A DNA stretch of 47,564 nucleotides from Candidatus Palauibacter australiensis (GCA_026705295.1 JAPPBA010000068.1:1-47564), one strand, 5' to 3'; positions 1-7,546 are shown, numbered from the stretch's first letter. Notes: generated by a model from the sequence alone, not told the origin. Translations and numbers: made by a program.

Positions 1-23
1 CTCCTCGTATCTTGAAGGAGGGG

Positions 24-164
24 ATGAACAGGAACAAAGCCATGGCCATCATGGCAGTCGTTGTTGCGACCGCAGCCGCTCTTGGTATGAACACCGCCAC
101 GCCCGCCCTCGTCTTGGCTGTCATTGAACTCATCAGCCAGTTCATCTCAGACGATGACGAGTAG
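24..164 (+). CDS. small hydrophobic peptide, 46 aa
   Basis: A 46-codon frame opens with ATG three bases after a strong GAAGGAG ribosome-binding sequence. The peptide has a basic start (MNRNK), a hydrophobic alanine/valine-rich stretch (about residues 6-40) and a very acidic end (SDDDE). It could be a single-pass membrane peptide or a secreted small protein. No family is recognised. The first 20 bases can form a short CTCCT/AGGAG stem that would cover the ribosome-binding site, although the window edge limits that reading. The close ribosome-binding site is the main argument that it is real. Confidence 0.5.
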   Translation: MNRNKAMAIMAVVVATAAALGMNTATPALVLAVIELISQFISDDDE

Positions 165-307
165 TTGTTGGGCGGCCCGGTGGTTTGACGTGAGGAATCC
201 TCTCAGCCTGCACGACGGGCCGATCGACGTCCGGCGCTTCCTGACCGCTTGGTCGGGCCGATTTCAGAGCCAAAAGCCTATCGACCCGAGAGAATAGGAG
301 GGCAGAC

Positions 308-595
308 ATGGCATCGAGCACGAGCGCGTTGAACAAGAGCAACCTCATCGTTCCCCTGGCCCTGATCGTCACGATCATCGGGTCGGCGTGGTGGGTGACG
401 AGCAGCGTACGCGGAGCCGTCCAGACCGTCCGGTCGGAGCTGGAAGCGATTCACGTCGCGATCGACACGGAACTCGACGGCATCCGCGATGTGGCGGAGT
501 CGGTGCGCGACCGCCTGGCCGACGTGGAGGATCAGGCCGACGCCATTCTGCGCAACCCGCTGGACCTGTTCCCTCGGCCGTCCGCGTCGCGGTAA
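308..595 (+). CDS. single-pass membrane protein with coiled-coil tail, 95 aa
   Basis: An AGGAGG element at 297-302 precedes the ATG. Residues about 12-32 form one transmembrane helix (LIVPLALIVTIIGSAWWV). The rest, about residues 35-85, is a charged heptad-like helix (repeated EL, AI, DT, RD, DVED), so a short coiled coil on one side of the membrane is likely. No named family is recognised. It stands between the small peptide at 24-164 and a DUF429 gene, all on the plus strand. A structural or scaffold role can only be guessed. Confidence 0.65.
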   Translation: MASSTSALNKSNLIVPLALIVTIIGSAWWVTSSVRGAVQTVRSELEAIHVAIDTELDGIRDVAESVRDRLADVEDQADAILRNPLDLFPRPSASR

Positions 596-647
596 GATCG
601 GCAGCCGGCGGCGAACTGCAGTGGATCCCCTATCCGCGTCTGAATCA

Positions 648-1382
648 ATGGTCACGCTGGGGATCGATCTCGCCTCGCAACCGAAGCGAACGGCCACCTG
701 CCTGATCCGTTGGGATCGCGGGTCGGCGCGCATCGAGGCGCTATCGCTGGGCGCGACGGACGCCAACCTGCATGAGCTGTTCGGGCGTGCGGACAAGATC
801 GGCATCGACGCCCCCTTCGGCTGGCCCGCGCCCTTCACCCGGGCCATCGCCGCCTACTCGGCAGAGACGGTCTGGCCTTCCGCCGACGTTCCCCAGCTTC
901 GGTTTCGACGAACTGATGAGTTCGTGAGGGAGCGGCTGGGTCGATGGCCGCTGAGCGTCTCGTCGGATCTCATCGCGGTGCCCGCCATGCGAGCCGTCCG
1001 CCTGCTCGCGGAGGTGGCCGCCGCTGGTGAAACCATCGACCGGAGCGGCGGCGGCCGCTTCGTTGAAGTCTACCCCGCAGCCGCCCTCCACGTATGGGGC
1101 TTCCCCTCGCGCGGCTACAAGCGCACCAAGGGGGCGGCGGTTCGGGCCCGGCTCGTAAGCGATCTCGCCGAGCGAACCGCGGACTGGCTCAATCTCTCCG
1201 AAGAGTATTGGGCCCGGTGCAAGGCCTCCGACGACATGCTCGATGCGCTCGTCGCGGCCCTCGTGGCCAGAGCGGCCTCCAAGGGCTGCTGCGAGCCGAT
1301 TCCGCCCAGCGACCGCGAGCTGGCCAAGGAGGAGGGATGGATCGCGCTACCGCGAACCGGAAGCCTCGGGCAACTCGCGTGA
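648..1382 (+). CDS. DUF429 family protein
   Basis: The 244-residue product opens with MVTLGIDLASQPK, the first strand and acidic residue of an RNase H-like fold, and continues with KIGIDAPFGWP, the second acidic motif typical of DUF429 (PF04250). A later FVEVYPAAAL segment and a DDMLDALVAALVA helix near the C-terminus complete the family pattern. DUF429 proteins are predicted RNase H-like nucleases of unknown substrate. The ATG at 648 is chosen because the conserved first strand begins at once after it; an in-frame GTG at 621 is possible. No clear ribosome-binding site is visible. Confidence 0.8.
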   Translation: MVTLGIDLASQPKRTATCLIRWDRGSARIEALSLGATDANLHELFGRADKIGIDAPFGWPAPFTRAIAAYSAETVWPSADVPQLRFRRTDEFVRERLGRWPLSVSSDLIAVPAMRAVRLLAEVAAAGETIDRSGGGRFVEVYPAAALHVWGFPSRGYKRTKGAAVRARLVSDLAERTADWLNLSEEYWARCKASDDMLDALVAALVARAASKGCCEPIPPSDRELAKEEGWIALPRTGSLGQLA

Positions 1383-1452
1383 CTGCGCCGAGCCCTTGCC
1401 TAGCGGAGAACCGGTGACGAAGCGCGGCTGCTCGCTCCCTCAACATCTTACG

Positions 1453-2133
1453 TCAGCGGACCTCCATCACCGCGCCAGCCTCGGGGTCTCCTAGTCGCTG
1501 GCGCACATGCCGCAGCGTCTCGGCGTAGAACCGCCCAAGCTCGTCTTCCCGTGCCCGAACGTCGCTTAACATGACGCCGAGGTAGATGACCGCGCCGGGC
1601 TGGTCCGTGGCCGCGAAGAACTGAGGTTGGATGATCCCGGCCGAAACGATCCGGTCGTACTCGTGGAGCGATTCCTGAATGGCGTACGTGAGGGAGAGCG
1701 TGGAGAGAATCGGCAAATCGAAGTGCCGCACGGCTTCGGTCACGCTGGCCAACTCCCACGCCGTACTCCTCAGCGGCGTGAGGCCGAGCCCTTCCGGCAG
1801 TGCTCCGCTGATCGAGATCCTCTGGCGCTCGCCCCCTTCGGCAGCCCGCTGATTCTCGACAAGCCCCGGCAGGATCCGGTCGTGATAGGCCATGCGACGC
1901 TCGAGCGCCACGGTGTTCTCGGCGATTTCCGCGGCCAGGGCGTAAAGCGTCTCGTTGACGAGTCGGCGGTGGTCGACGTTCGTCATCCATTGATCGAAAC
2001 CGAGGGCAACGAGAACGCCGACCACGATCACCACGAACTCAAGCGCAAGACGACCGAAGGGGATGCGTTGGGTCAGACGACCTCCATCCCCTGCCTGCGC
2101 TCCCTTGGAACTTTCTTCCGACATCACCTGCAA
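1453..2133 (-). CDS. DUF6090-like inner-membrane protein
   Basis: A 226-residue protein with a polar N-terminus, one transmembrane helix at about residues 32-49 (LEFVVIVVGVLVALGFDQW) and a largely helical soluble part with repeated alanine/glutamate stretches (TLYALAAEIAENTVALERR). The FVVIVVGVLVAL-F-QW signature resembles the DUF6090 type of single-pass proteins found as multiple paralogues in many genomes; the assignment is from memory of the pattern. A shortened copy lies 1 kb away at 3043-3207. Function is unknown. The gene follows the DUF5615 gene on the same strand with a 39-base gap. Confidence 0.7.
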   Translation of the reverse strand: MQVMSEESSKGAQAGDGGRLTQRIPFGRLALEFVVIVVGVLVALGFDQWMTNVDHRRLVNETLYALAAEIAENTVALERRMAYHDRILPGLVENQRAAEGGERQRISISGALPEGLGLTPLRSTAWELASVTEAVRHFDLPILSTLSLTYAIQESLHEYDRIVSAGIIQPQFFAATDQPGAVIYLGVMLSDVRAREDELGRFYAETLRHVRQRLGDPEAGAVMEVR

Positions 2134-2172
2134 GCCTTTCGGGCTGGCGACGCATCCCCCCGAGGGACGCGT

Positions 2173-2490
2173 CTACACAGAGATTTCCCTGAACTGGCCT
2201 CGCTGCATCTCGCTGACTGCCGAGCGGATTTCGTCAATCCGCTCTCGAATGCGCGGCCAAGCCGTAGACTGCAGGACGAGCACCGCCACCGCGCGGGCCG
2301 AGAGATCCTGTTGGTGCCGGAGGCTCTGGTCGGTCGTGATCAGGAGGTCGTAGCCGTGCTCTTCGGCTCTGTCCAGCAGGGCGCTGTTTCGAAGTCCGGA
2401 CCACCCGCGCTCGTAGGCGGTATCCACGCGGTGGCCCTCAAGGTGCCGCCTCAGCGGCACTGGAGTGCCCTGGTCGAACAGGATCTTCAC
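2173..2490 (-). CDS. DUF5615 PIN-like toxin
   Basis: A 105-residue protein beginning MKILFDQG, with the first acidic residue of a PIN-like fold at D6. A central GYDLLITTDQSLRHQQ carries the second acidic cluster, followed by AVLVLQS and a C-terminal helix. This is the DUF5615 (PF18480) pattern, a PIN-like nuclease regularly paired with DUF433. The GTG start overlaps the stop of the DUF433 gene as GTGA, so the two are translationally coupled. RNase toxicity is inferred from the family pairing. The acidic residues look intact. Confidence 0.85.
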   Translation of the reverse strand: MKILFDQGTPVPLRRHLEGHRVDTAYERGWSGLRNSALLDRAEEHGYDLLITTDQSLRHQQDLSARAVAVLVLQSTAWPRIRERIDEIRSAVSEMQRGQFREISV

Positions 2491-2714
2491 TGACCACCGG
2501 CGCCCGCCAGCGCTTTCACTTCGTGGTCGAGGACGGACTCGACATGCCAGCGCTCCACGCCCTGGAACCAGTCAAGAAACTGCTCAATCGAAGCCCCCGC
2601 CCGCAGGTTCTCGAACAGGGCACTGACCGGGACTCGGGTCCCCGCGAAGACCCAGGCGCCGCTGACCTTCCGCGGATCACGCTCAACCGCGTCACATTCT
2701 TTCCAGCTCGACAT
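2487..2714 (-). CDS. DUF433 antitoxin-like protein
   Basis: A 75-residue protein (MSSWKECDAVERDPRK, AWVFAGTRVPVSALFENL, GASIEQFLDWF) that matches DUF433 (PF04255), a small winged-helix-like protein usually encoded just upstream of a DUF5615 PIN-like protein. The GTRVPV...L pattern is the family signature. A GAGGTG ribosome-binding site lies just upstream of the ATG. Its stop overlaps the toxin start by GTGA. The expected role is to bind the toxin and its own promoter. The frame stays open upstream, but that part overlaps hicB remnants and is not part of the gene. A 91 percent identical copy is at 13987-14214. Confidence 0.85.
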   Translation of the reverse strand: MSSWKECDAVERDPRKVSGAWVFAGTRVPVSALFENLRAGASIEQFLDWFQGVERWHVESVLDHEVKALAGAGGQ

Positions 2715-2722
2715 GTGGGCAC

Positions 2723-2779
2723 CTCGTTTCTTGACTCCCGCACCGCTCGGAGGTGGTTGACACCGGGAATCCTCGGCAC
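2723..2779 (-). pseudogene. hicA 5' stub
   Basis: Three bases after the hicB stop, a GTG opens a frame reading VPRIPGVNHLRAVRES. This matches the N-terminal strand and helix of HicA (YcfA-like mRNA interferase toxins, PF07927) in a hicB-hicA order. After about 14 codons the similarity ends; the catalytic histidine region (normally about residue 25-30) and the rest are missing, and the sequence runs into the DUF433 ribosome-binding site. I read it as a truncated hicA whose 3' part was lost when the DUF433/DUF5615 unit became joined to it. The identification rests on a short stretch. Confidence 0.6.
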
Positions 2780-2782
2780 GGC

Positions 2783-2980
2783 CTATACGGCGACCTCGAT
2801 CTCGCGGATCACCATGCCAGCGGCGTTCTCGACCGCCACGTCCAGGTACTCGCGGACTGCCTCCGCGATGTTCGCCAAGGCTTCCTCCTCGGTCGTCCCC
2901 TGGGACGCACAACCCGGTAGGCCAGGAACCCAGACGGAGAATCCCTCTTCGGACTCTTGAAGCGCTACCCGGTATTTCAT
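2783..2980 (-). CDS. hicB: HicB family antitoxin
   Basis: A 65-residue protein starting MKYRVALQESEEGFSVWVPGLPGCASQG, followed by TEEEALANIAEAVREYL. That is the beta-strand/GCxSQGxTxEEALxNIxEA pattern of HicB-like antitoxins with a degenerate RNase H fold (PF15919). A GGAGGTGG ribosome-binding site lies before the ATG. There is no C-terminal DNA-binding extension, so it is the short HicB form. It should neutralise HicA by direct binding, but the downstream hicA is only a stub here, leaving an orphan antitoxin. Confidence 0.85.
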   Translation of the reverse strand: MKYRVALQESEEGFSVWVPGLPGCASQGTTEEEALANIAEAVREYLDVAVENAAGMVIREIEVAV

Positions 2981-3042
2981 CTTCCACCTCCAGGGCCGTC
3001 AGCGAACGATTCAATCTAGCCTCGGTCAGGTTTTTCGCCATC

Positions 3043-3207
3043 GTCAGCGGACCTCCATCACCGCCCCAGCCTCGGGGTCTCCGAGTCGCTGGCGAGGCGA
3101 CGCTCGAGCGTTACGGTGTTCTCGGCGATTTCCGCGGCCAGGGCGTAAACTCAAGCGCAAGACGGCCGAAGGGGATGCGATGGGACAGGCGACCTCCACC
3201 CCCTGCC
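3043..3207 (-). pseudogene. doubly deleted copy of the DUF6090-like gene
   Basis: Three blocks match the intact gene at 1453-2133 in order. Bases 3043-3094 match the 3' end (about 1453-1503), 3093-3149 match about 1890-1947, and 3150-3207 match about 2039-2096. The copy has therefore lost about 390 and 90 bases internally and keeps only fragments. Block identity is about 90 percent by eye. No continuous frame remains. It lies just upstream of hicB, so the duplication brackets the toxin-antitoxin material between an intact and a degraded copy. Confidence 0.85.
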
Positions 3208-3233
3208 ACTCTGCCGCCCCGCCCGATAGCGAA

Positions 3234-3277
3234 AATCGCCTTGCAACCGCGACGTGGGATCGGGTTGCAAGGCGATT
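3234..3277 (-). terminator. 15-bp perfect hairpin, likely terminator
   Basis: AATCGCCTTGCAACC at 3234-3248 and its exact reverse complement at 3263-3277 form a 15-bp stem with a 14-base loop. It starts 4 bases beyond the stop of the minus-strand gene at 3281-3862. Read on the minus strand, the second arm ends in ATTTT, a short T-tract. This suits an intrinsic terminator for that gene. Confidence 0.6.
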
Positions 3278-3280
3278 CGC

Positions 3281-3862
3281 TTATCCACCCAACTGGGCGT
3301 CGACCGCGACCGCGGACAGCAGTGCAAGGCCCGCCCCCACCGCGAACCCGAGCACGAGCCATGCCAGGTTGACCAGCTGCTTACGCGTCGTATCGCCGAT
3401 CGCCGCCAATGGCGACATGAAGTCGGGCCGGGACTGAGGGTCTTCACCTTCCTCCGCGGACTCCGAATCCGTGCTCAGCCCGCTCGTCAGGGCCTGGCGA
3501 AGGCTCCTGCTGATGCGTCCGGCCATCAGGAGGGCGAGCACGAAAAGCAGCAATGCGAGCCCACCGACCGCGTCCGACACGACGATCACGGTCATTCCCG
3601 CGATCCCGAAGAGAACGCCCATCACGAACACGAGTCGGAAACGCCCCGGGAGGCGGTCCGACTCCTCGCTTTGAGCGTCCAGGTAGCTCTTCACTTCCAG
3701 CTGAGAGATCTGGCTGGCGAGGGCGCCCATCAGGAGGCCGAAGAGAATGATCCAGAGCGCCGCGGCTCCGGCGGTCGCCATGGCCATTGTGAAGAATGTG
3801 GTAAGCCCGAGGCCGGCAACCGGCAGGACCAGCGACGGGATGCGCTTCGAACGTTCGGTCAT
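3281..3862 (-). CDS. hypothetical membrane protein, four helices
   Basis: A 193-residue protein from an ATG at 3862 (MTERSKRIPSLVLPVAG), preceded by a GGGGGG purine run; the frame could start 19 codons earlier. Hydrophobic segments lie at about residues 10-30, 34-50, 78-115 (one or two helices) and 165-185. A soluble acidic loop (SESAEEGEDPQSRPDF) precedes the last helix. No family is recognised. It is transcribed away from the M81 lipoprotein gene and ends at a strong hairpin. Confidence 0.65.
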   Translation of the reverse strand: MTERSKRIPSLVLPVAGLGLTTFFTMAMATAGAAALWIILFGLLMGALASQISQLEVKSYLDAQSEESDRLPGRFRLVFVMGVLFGIAGMTVIVVSDAVGGLALLLFVLALLMAGRISRSLRQALTSGLSTDSESAEEGEDPQSRPDFMSPLAAIGDTTRKQLVNLAWLVLGFAVGAGLALLSAVAVDAQLGG

Positions 3863-4078
3863 GGATCCCCCCGGAGTACTCGCAGGATCGAACGCGATCC
3901 CCCGCCACGTCAACCTCATCGGCGGGCCGGCGCAGCGACGTGTGCGACCCGAAGAAACATCTGGAAGCAGCAGCTAGAGAGGGTGGATCGAGTGGCCGCT
4001 GGACCGCTTCTTCCCCATACTCCGCCACGGCTTCACCGGTGGCGACAACGAGGGTGGCTACAGACGAGGGACGGGAGA

Positions 4079-5674
4079 ATGACAACGGAACGTGAAGGAT
4101 CGAAACGGACCCCCGGATCGCCGCGTGGAGGGGCGCTGTCGGCCACCGCGGCACTTGCCGCAACCCTCCTCGGCTGCGGTTCTCCCTCGGGGGGCGACGT
4201 GGCCCCGCTCCGTTTCGCCGTCGCCAGCTACCAGCACGAGACCTGCACCTTCTGCCCCGGCGGCGACACCGAAGTCGATGACTGGCTTCGCTTCAGCGAG
4301 CCGGTTTCCGGGGACGCGCTGCTCGGCGCCGGCGACTACATCGGCGGCTTCGTCCAACGGGCCGGCGAGCTCGGGGACATCGACCTCGTGCCGCTCACCT
4401 CGCCGCTCGGCGTCTTCGGGGGCTCGTCGCGCAGCTGGAACACGCGGGAGACCTTCGAGCATTTCCTCGACGCCATGCTGGCCGAACTGGAGGCGCAGCT
4501 GCCGGTCGACGGGGTCTTTCTCGCGCTGCACGGGGCGATGGCCGTGCGGGACGTCCCCCGCCCCGAAGCCGAGATCGCCCGCCGGTTCCGGGAGCTCGTC
4601 GGCCCGGACGTCCCGATCGCCGCGACCTTCGACCTCCACGGCAACGAGGACGGCGAGTTCCTCGAGCACGCCGACTTCTCCTTCGTAACCAAGCGCTTCC
4701 CCCACTACGACTCGTACATCCAGGGAGAACGCGCGGCCCGCGCCCTGCGGCTCGCCGCGCGGGGCGAATACGAGCCCACGACCGCCACCCGCAAACCCGG
4801 CGTCATCACCGCCACCGTGCTGCAGTGGACCGGCCAGTCTCCCGCGATGGACATCATGGAGCGCGCGCGGCGCTGGGAGGCGCGCGAGCACGACGCCTAC
4901 GTGAGCGTCTTCTTCGGCTATCCCTGGTCGGACGTGCCCGACGTGGGCGCCACCATCCAGGTCATGACCAACGGGGACCAGGCGCTCGCGGACCGGATCG
5001 CCGACGACATGGACGACTTCATGTGGCGCGTCCGCGAGGACTTCGCGCTCGGCAGCTTCCCCGGCCCCACCGAGGCCGCCCGGACCGTCGCGGGCGCCAT
5101 CTCACGCGGCGAGACCCCCGTCGCGGTCGGCGACTACAGCGACCGCCCCGGCGATGCCACACACATCCTGAGCGCCTTCGAGGCGGCCGGCATCGGCAGG
5201 GTGCTCTACGGCACGATCACCTCCCCCGCCACCCTCGACGCCCTCGCGGCGGCCGACGCCCGGCCCGGCGACCCGTTCGATCAGGAGATCGGCGGCTTCA
5301 CCCCCTCCGGCGGCTCCCCCCATCGCGTCACCGGCACGCTGGAGTACTTCGGGGAAGGCTTCGGCTACGACCGCATCGCCGCCATCTCCTTCGGCGACGG
5401 CAATGTCGTCTTCCTCACCCCCGCCTACGAACAGGTCCTCTACCCGGACGAATTCCGCTTCGGGACCATCGACCCGGCCGACTACGATGTCTTCGTCGTC
5501 AAGTCACGGATCCACTTCCGCCGCGGCTTCGACGAAACCGGCTACGCGCCCACCGTTCTGGTTGTGGAGGCGCCCGGGCCTTTCGTGGGCACCGTCTTCC
5601 TCGACGCGCTGCCCTACGAGCATGTGGACCTCAGCGGCCTCTACCCGTTCGGAGTGCCCGAGAACCGGCGGTGA
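4079..5674 (+). CDS. M81 family metallopeptidase, MlrC-like lipoprotein
   Basis: A 531-residue protein. The N-terminal DUF1485/MlrC domain (about 45-330) shows VASYQHETCTFCP, FLALHGAMAV and TFDLHGNED, whose histidines and aspartates form the expected zinc site. The MlrC C-terminal domain (about 340-520) shows VAVGDYSDRPGDATHIL. The family includes microcystinase MlrC, which cleaves short linear peptides; the substrate here is unknown. The start at 4079 gives a signal sequence with lipobox LLGC, modified cysteine C33, so the enzyme is probably anchored outside the cytoplasm, which is unusual for MlrC. A GGGACGGGAGA ribosome-binding region precedes the ATG. Confidence 0.9.
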   Translation: MTTEREGSKRTPGSPRGGALSATAALAATLLGCGSPSGGDVAPLRFAVASYQHETCTFCPGGDTEVDDWLRFSEPVSGDALLGAGDYIGGFVQRAGELGDIDLVPLTSPLGVFGGSSRSWNTRETFEHFLDAMLAELEAQLPVDGVFLALHGAMAVRDVPRPEAEIARRFRELVGPDVPIAATFDLHGNEDGEFLEHADFSFVTKRFPHYDSYIQGERAARALRLAARGEYEPTTATRKPGVITATVLQWTGQSPAMDIMERARRWEAREHDAYVSVFFGYPWSDVPDVGATIQVMTNGDQALADRIADDMDDFMWRVREDFALGSFPGPTEAARTVAGAISRGETPVAVGDYSDRPGDATHILSAFEAAGIGRVLYGTITSPATLDALAAADARPGDPFDQEIGGFTPSGGSPHRVTGTLEYFGEGFGYDRIAAISFGDGNVVFLTPAYEQVLYPDEFRFGTIDPADYDVFVVKSRIHFRRGFDETGYAPTVLVVEAPGPFVGTVFLDALPYEHVDLSGLYPFGVPENRR

Positions 5675-5678
5675 GGAA

Positions 5679-6248
5679 CTATGCCGGCTCGTTCCCCGGC
5701 TTCCACTTGATGTTGCACCCGATGCTCGCGGTCTGCGCGGCCAGCGGCGCTCGCCCCTCCAGCAGGGCGTCCGCCGCCGCGCGCAGATCCTCGCCGGTCA
5801 CCCGGACCCCGCTGTTCGGGCGGGAGCCATCGAACTGGCCCCTGTACACCAGCCTGCCGTCGCCATCGTACAGAAAGAAGTCGGGCGTGCAGGCCGCGCC
5901 GTACGCCTTCGCCACCTCCTGCGACTCGTTGAAGAGGTACGGGAAGGTGTACCCCACCTGCTCGACCTCCTCCGCCATGCGCTCCGGCGAGTCCGCCGGA
6001 TGGGTGGCCACGTCGTTGGCATTGATCCCGACCACGCCCAGCCCGCGAGCCTGGTAGTCGCGCGCGAACTCGGCCAGCCCGTGGCGCAGGTGTATCACGT
6101 ACGGGCAGTGGTTGCAGATGAAGGCGACGAGCAGCCCGCCCTCCCCGACCACATCGGACAGCGCCCATTCCCGACCGGACGGATCGGGCAGGCGAAAGTC
6201 CGGCGCCGGCGTTCCCAGCTCCACCATGGTCGAAGGCGTGAGCACCAT
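5679..6248 (-). CDS. thioredoxin-like (PRX_like1) family protein
   Basis: A 189-residue AhpC/TSA-type thioredoxin-fold protein. It begins MVELGTPAPDFRLPDPSG after a short leader, has LLVAFICNHCPYV (a CxxC active-site pair), then GVVGINAND, YTFPYLFNESQEVAKAYGA and TPDFFLYDGDGRLVYRGQFD. This is the peroxiredoxin-like PRX_like1 group. The second cysteine of the motif suggests thiol-disulfide exchange as well as peroxide reduction. There is no signal peptide. The ATG at 6248 follows a GGGGATG stretch; a second in-frame ATG at 6227 is also plausible. It converges with the M81 gene, leaving only 4 bases between them. Confidence 0.88.
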   Translation of the reverse strand: MVLTPSTMVELGTPAPDFRLPDPSGREWALSDVVGEGGLLVAFICNHCPYVIHLRHGLAEFARDYQARGLGVVGINANDVATHPADSPERMAEEVEQVGYTFPYLFNESQEVAKAYGAACTPDFFLYDGDGRLVYRGQFDGSRPNSGVRVTGEDLRAAADALLEGRAPLAAQTASIGCNIKWKPGNEPA

Positions 6249-6368
6249 TAGGTCATCCCCATCCGCAGAGGTTGAACGTATCCAGTTCGACGATCTCGAA
6301 GAGCCGCGTCCCGCTCGGCATGCACGAAGCTATGCGAAGGGGCGGGGGCCGGCAGCCCGGCCGGCGCC

Positions 6369-6869
6369 TCACCGAACGCGCCTCTGGAAGCAGTGCCGCC
6401 CCGCGCCGTGCGCCCACACGTCCCGAAACGCGACGTGCGCGGCCACCGGATCGTCGAGGCGGGCCGCAATGGGCGAGCCCGGGCCGTGGCAGCCCTGACA
6501 GCTCCTCTGAACGATCGAAGAGCTTCCCGTTGCCCCCCCGGAATCCGTCGCGAAGGTGGCGCACACCTCGTAGCGGCCGTCGTCGAGCGCCCGGTACTCG
6601 TACAGCTCCGAGCGGGTGGGGTCGCGGGTGCTGATGTTCAGGCCGGGCTCGGCCGCCAGGTCGTCCAGCGAGGCCGGAAGCCGCCCGTGTCGCGTCCAGT
6701 AGAGATCGGCAGCCGCCGTGATTTCGTGCAGGTCGGCGAGTCGCCGGTCGTCGATCCGGCGCTCGCGCTCCTCGGCGGGAGATCCCAGAAAACCGATTCC
6801 GAGCGCCACCGCCGCGGCCACGGCGGCTCCCGAGACGCCCAGCACGATGGATCGCGTCGAGCGCTTCAT
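6369..6869 (-). CDS. GspG-like (pilin-fold) membrane-anchored protein
   Basis: A 166-residue protein with an N-terminal membrane helix (about 8-28) and a segment reading RRLADLHEITAAADLYWTRHGRLPASLDDL, then DPTRSELYEYRALDDGRYEVCATF. That is the core pattern of type II secretion major pseudopilin-like proteins, but there is no prepilin peptidase site. The C-terminal part has a CQGCH motif that looks like a haem c attachment site (CxxCH), although the surrounding fold is not obviously a cytochrome. The ATG overlaps the stop of the upstream DUF5671 gene as ATGA. Confidence 0.6.
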   Translation of the reverse strand: MKRSTRSIVLGVSGAAVAAAVALGIGFLGSPAEERERRIDDRRLADLHEITAAADLYWTRHGRLPASLDDLAAEPGLNISTRDPTRSELYEYRALDDGRYEVCATFATDSGGATGSSSIVQRSCQGCHGPGSPIAARLDDPVAAHVAFRDVWAHGAGRHCFQRRVR

Positions 6870-7510
6870 GCCGCCGCCTCCTCCCTGCGCACGTCGCGGA
6901 GGAAGTACCCGAACAGCGAGCCGGTGATCGTGCCGACCGTGAGGACCTTCAGGGCGAACCGGACCGTGAGTTCGCCGCCAAGAAGGTTGTAGACGATGCT
7001 CGTGACGACGCCGATGAGCGTGGCCGCGCCCACGAAGAGGGACAGGTACGTCAGCGATTGCCGAACGCGCGACAGCCGCCGGCCCGGGTCCTTCCGGACC
7101 GCGCGATCGTTCGTCCAGAAGACGAAGGCGAAGACGGGAAACGTCGCGACGAGGAAGGAGATCGACCACCGGATCTCTTCCCGCGCCATCTCGAGTGCGG
7201 CCGCGGGGGCCAGGGAAGGATCGGGAAACGCCTGGTGGATGAACGCGAACAGGAGGCTCCCGAAGCTGATCGCGCTCCCGTACAGCGTGCCGAAGAGAAC
7301 GAGGTAGACGAAGGCCTCGCGAGCGGACAGGTACGGGGCGGGACGCGGGACGGGAATCGGAAACGCGACATCGGCGAAACCGTCCAGGGCGCGTCGGACC
7401 TGGTCCCGCGGCCAGCCCGCCTCGAGAAGCACCCCCTTGAGTTGCTCACGGGGCAGGCTTCGCTCCAGGCCCGCCTTCAGGAATCCGGTAATCTCCTCGT
7501 TGCCGGCCAT
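6866..7510 (-). CDS. DUF5671 membrane protein
   Basis: A 214-residue protein. Residues 1-50 form a small helical domain (FLKAGLERSLPREQLKGVLLEAGWPRDQVRRAL, resembling UBA/helical hairpins). Then comes the DUF5671 signature YLSAREAFVYLVLFGTLYGS and four transmembrane helices (about 62-88, 110-130, 150-172, 183-202). The family is of unknown function and is often encoded with the pilin-like protein that follows here by a 4-base overlap. It is divergent from the TetR gene, and two matching palindromes in the gap suggest TetR controls this pair. Confidence 0.8.
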   Translation of the reverse strand: MAGNEEITGFLKAGLERSLPREQLKGVLLEAGWPRDQVRRALDGFADVAFPIPVPRPAPYLSAREAFVYLVLFGTLYGSAISFGSLLFAFIHQAFPDPSLAPAAALEMAREEIRWSISFLVATFPVFAFVFWTNDRAVRKDPGRRLSRVRQSLTYLSLFVGAATLIGVVTSIVYNLLGGELTVRFALKVLTVGTITGSLFGYFLRDVRREEAAA

Positions 7511-7546
7511 CTTCCCTTCCCTCCTTCGAGTGGTCGATCCGAGCTT

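Noticed and set aside
3254-4078. Upstream extension of the M81 frame by 275 codons
   Set aside because: The extension is low-complexity and overlaps a minus-strand membrane gene; the lipobox and ribosome-binding site support the ATG at 4079.
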